From positions 1 through 7,238 of the forward strand of contig JAFDAE010000108.1 in the NCBI GenBank assembly GCA_019314005.1: DNA of 7,238 nucleotides, in the 5' to 3' direction. Shown here piece after piece: positions 6,389 through 7,238 of the stretch. Under the pieces are notes generated by a model. That model saw only the letters and a list, made by a program, of their open reading frames with translations, was not told the DNA's origin and searched no databases. The position numbers were made by a program, and so were the translations under genes. This DNA is from Deltaproteobacteria bacterium (GTDB lineage: Bacteria > Desulfobacterota > Desulfobacteria > C00003060 > C00003106). Numbering within the stretch: the first letter of the stretch is position 1; each line of letters opens with the position of its first letter.

Positions 6389-6844
6389 CTATTTCTTTTC
6401 TCTTTTGATTGCCTGATAAAGAGCATTGATGCTGCCGGCCAGAGCTTTGCTGTAAATAGTATCCGATTCAAGCACCTTTGTTGCCTTGTAAAGCATCTCA
6501 GATATTTTAAAATCGGCTGTCCCATATTCTGATTTGGGCGCCTCAATACGTGATGGCTCTCTTTCTCCACCCCTTGTATACGGAGAAAAGCTCTCCTCCT
6601 CGCCACGCCCCTCCATATATATGGGACCCTCCCCGGTCACAAGCCACGCTGTATTAAAACCAAAATGATCCGAAAGGCTTTGGATAAATGCCACACTTGG
6701 CGGTGTCTTTTTAGTCCGGTAGCTGTTAATTGTGTTTTTGTTGACCCCTAATAGTTTACTCAACTTCTCGTTTGACAGGTTGTTGGCCTTGACAGCCTGG
6801 TTTATCGCCCATCTTGTCCGCTCCTTCAATCCCATTTCGGGCAT
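6389..6844 (-). CDS. XRE-family (Cro/cI-type) helix-turn-helix regulator
   Basis: The 151-residue protein has an N-terminal HTH_3-type DNA-binding domain (about 7-75). The helix-turn-helix itself lies at about 26-45 (EKLSKLLGVNKNTINSYRTK), and the domain closes with AWLVTGEGP, wording typical of phage-repressor-like regulators. A low-complexity, charged linker (about 78-108) leads to a helical C-terminal part (about 109-151) that probably oligomerises. There is no LexA-type Ser/Lys peptidase, so RecA-driven self-cleavage is not expected. The start at 6844 was chosen because GGAAGGG lies 9 nt upstream; an ATG at 6862 lacks a ribosome binding site and would coincide with the predicted transcription start. 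The gene is divergent from the unknown gene at 7094, with a palindrome between them, which suggests control of itself and/or that neighbour. It converges on the hybrid kinase with 7 bp between stop codons. It could be a prophage remnant or a chromosomal regulator. Confidence 0.85.
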   Translation of the reverse strand: MPEMGLKERTRWAINQAVKANNLSNEKLSKLLGVNKNTINSYRTKKTPPSVAFIQSLSDHFGFNTAWLVTGEGPIYMEGRGEEESFSPYTRGGEREPSRIEAPKSEYGTADFKISEMLYKATKVLESDTIYSKALAGSINALYQAIKREKK

Positions 6845-6853
6845 TATTCTTGG

Positions 6854-6860
6854 CCCTTCC
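6854..6860 (-). promoter_or_regulatory. Ribosome binding site deciding the XRE regulator start
   Basis: On the minus strand GGAAGGG precedes the ATG at 6844 by 9 nt. It overlaps the alternative ATG at 6862, which makes that upstream start unlikely. Confidence 0.6.
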
Positions 6861-6867
6861 ATTCTAC

Positions 6868-6896
6868 ACTATAAACAAAATAGATTATAAAAACAA
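6868..6896 (-). promoter_or_regulatory. Candidate sigma-70 promoter of the XRE regulator
   Basis: On the minus strand TTGTTT (6896-6891) and TATAGT (6873-6868) are 17 nt apart. Transcription would begin near 6861, giving a leader of about 17 nt that just contains the GGAAGGG site. A TATAAT (6889-6884) also exists but has no good -35 partner. Confidence 0.45.
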
Positions 6897-6961
6897 GTTA
6901 TTGTCGGGACATCGTCATGATTGATTGAATACAGGCGATGCCCATAGAGACAGATCCCAAC

Positions 6962-6994
6962 CTAAATAAATGCTTGACATGGGTGTTTATTTAG
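6962..6994. promoter_or_regulatory. Candidate operator: 9-bp palindrome around a TTGACA hexamer
   Basis: CTAAATAAA (6962-6970) and TTTATTTAG (6986-6994) are perfect inverted arms separated by 15 bp. A consensus -35 hexamer TTGACA (6974-6979) sits in the spacer, reading toward the gene at 7094. A dyad over a promoter, between an XRE regulator and its divergent neighbour, is the classic place for repressor binding. The matching -10 is weak (TAACAG at 17 nt spacing), so the promoter assignment is less sure than the dyad. Confidence 0.5.
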
Positions 6995-7043
6995 TCTAAC
7001 AGTACATATTATATACAGCCTGGACCCAAATTTTTATCACTGT

Positions 7044-7063
7044 AAAATATATACCCATATTTT
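7044..7063. promoter_or_regulatory. Second short dyad in the leader of the 7094 gene
   Basis: AAAATAT (7044-7050) and ATATTTT (7057-7063) form a perfect 7-bp inverted repeat with a 6-bp spacer. It overlaps a possible -10, TAAAAT (7043-7048), that lacks a good -35. It could be a second operator, but AT-rich dyads of this size also arise by chance. Confidence 0.3.
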
Positions 7064-7082
7064 GCTATGAGGTCAAGCGCAT

Positions 7083-7088
7083 AGGAGG
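7083..7088 (+). promoter_or_regulatory. Strong ribosome binding site of the right-edge gene
   Basis: AGGAGG, a full match to the anti-Shine-Dalgarno core, lies 5 nt before the ATG at 7094. It is the best ribosome binding site in the window and makes that truncated frame credible as a real gene. Confidence 0.75.
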
Positions 7089-7093
7089 ACAAA

Positions 7094-7238
7094 ATGAACG
7101 TAGATCGTTTGAGAAGCAATATACTGGCGGAGATGTTAAAATTTCAAACGGTTGCCTTACGCACTCTTGCAGGAGGTTCTCCTTTTGGTTTTGCACGATC
7201 GGCGGATCAGTGGTACGTTTTGAATGAACTCCTCGGTC
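7094..7238 (+). CDS. Unrecognised gene, N-terminal 48 codons only (cut by right edge)
   Basis: The frame opens at an ATG behind a perfect AGGAGG and remains open to the window end. The visible residues begin MNVDRLRSNILAEMLKFQTVALRTL and continue with a Gly/Phe-containing stretch (AGGSPFGF, residues 27-34) and QWYVLNELLG. There is no signal peptide or clear membrane segment; the first 25 residues look like an amphipathic helix. I do not recognise the family, and 48 residues are too few to judge it. Its position opposite an XRE regulator, with a dyad between, suggests it is regulated by that protein, as in phage or toxin/antitoxin-like arrangements, but nothing in the sequence identifies it as either. 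Confidence 0.6.
   Translation, partial: MNVDRLRSNILAEMLKFQTVALRTLAGGSPFGFARSADQWYVLNELLG

Noticed and set aside
7040..7056. LexA-like box (CTGT followed by AT-rich bases)
   Set aside because: The second half does not give ACAG at the required spacing.

Overview
The window is a 7.2 kb chromosomal stretch made almost entirely of signalling and regulatory genes. Moderate G+C, an NtrY/NtrX-type pair, a large Cache-PAS hybrid histidine kinase, and two kinds of dispersed-looking intergenic repeat (TTCGAAA-rich arms; GGTTCAA words beside a GC-rich hairpin) suggest an anaerobic Desulfobacterota (former Deltaproteobacteria) lineage. That placement is inferred from family style, not from a marker gene.

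Layout, left to right: (1) the C-terminal catalytic part of an NtrY-like sensor kinase, cut by the left edge; (2) a 387 bp gap carrying an imperfect long inverted repeat; (3) a complete NtrX-like sigma-54 activator with a variant GAFTSA loop; (4) on the minus strand, overlapping the ntrX tail by 17 bp, a small cyclic-nucleotide-binding protein with a C-terminal coiled coil and no DNA-binding domain; (5) upstream of it on the same strand, a class I SAM-dependent methyltransferase; (6) a 312 bp divergent intergenic region with an inverted repeat, GGTTCAA words and a GC-rich hairpin; (7) a full-length membrane hybrid histidine kinase (Cache, TM, Cys-rich PAS, HisKA/HATPase, receiver); (8) a minus-strand XRE-family regulator lying tail to tail with the kinase; (9) a 249 bp divergent regulatory region with a perfect 9-bp-arm palindrome around a TTGACA hexamer; (10) the first 48 codons of an unrecognised gene running off the right edge.

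How they may work together: NtrY would phosphorylate NtrX at Asp53 to drive (or, given the variant loop, possibly not drive) sigma-54 promoters. The hybrid kinase looks self-contained (His509 to Asp797) but lacks a visible Hpt or output partner here. The XRE protein and the gene at the right edge form a repressor/divergent-target arrangement with a candidate operator between them. No complete mobile element, RNA gene, CRISPR array or defence system is visible. I see no clearly new system; the best leads are the Cys-rich PAS, the GAFTSA loop, the repeat-split ntrY/ntrX pair and the XRE operator with its unknown target.
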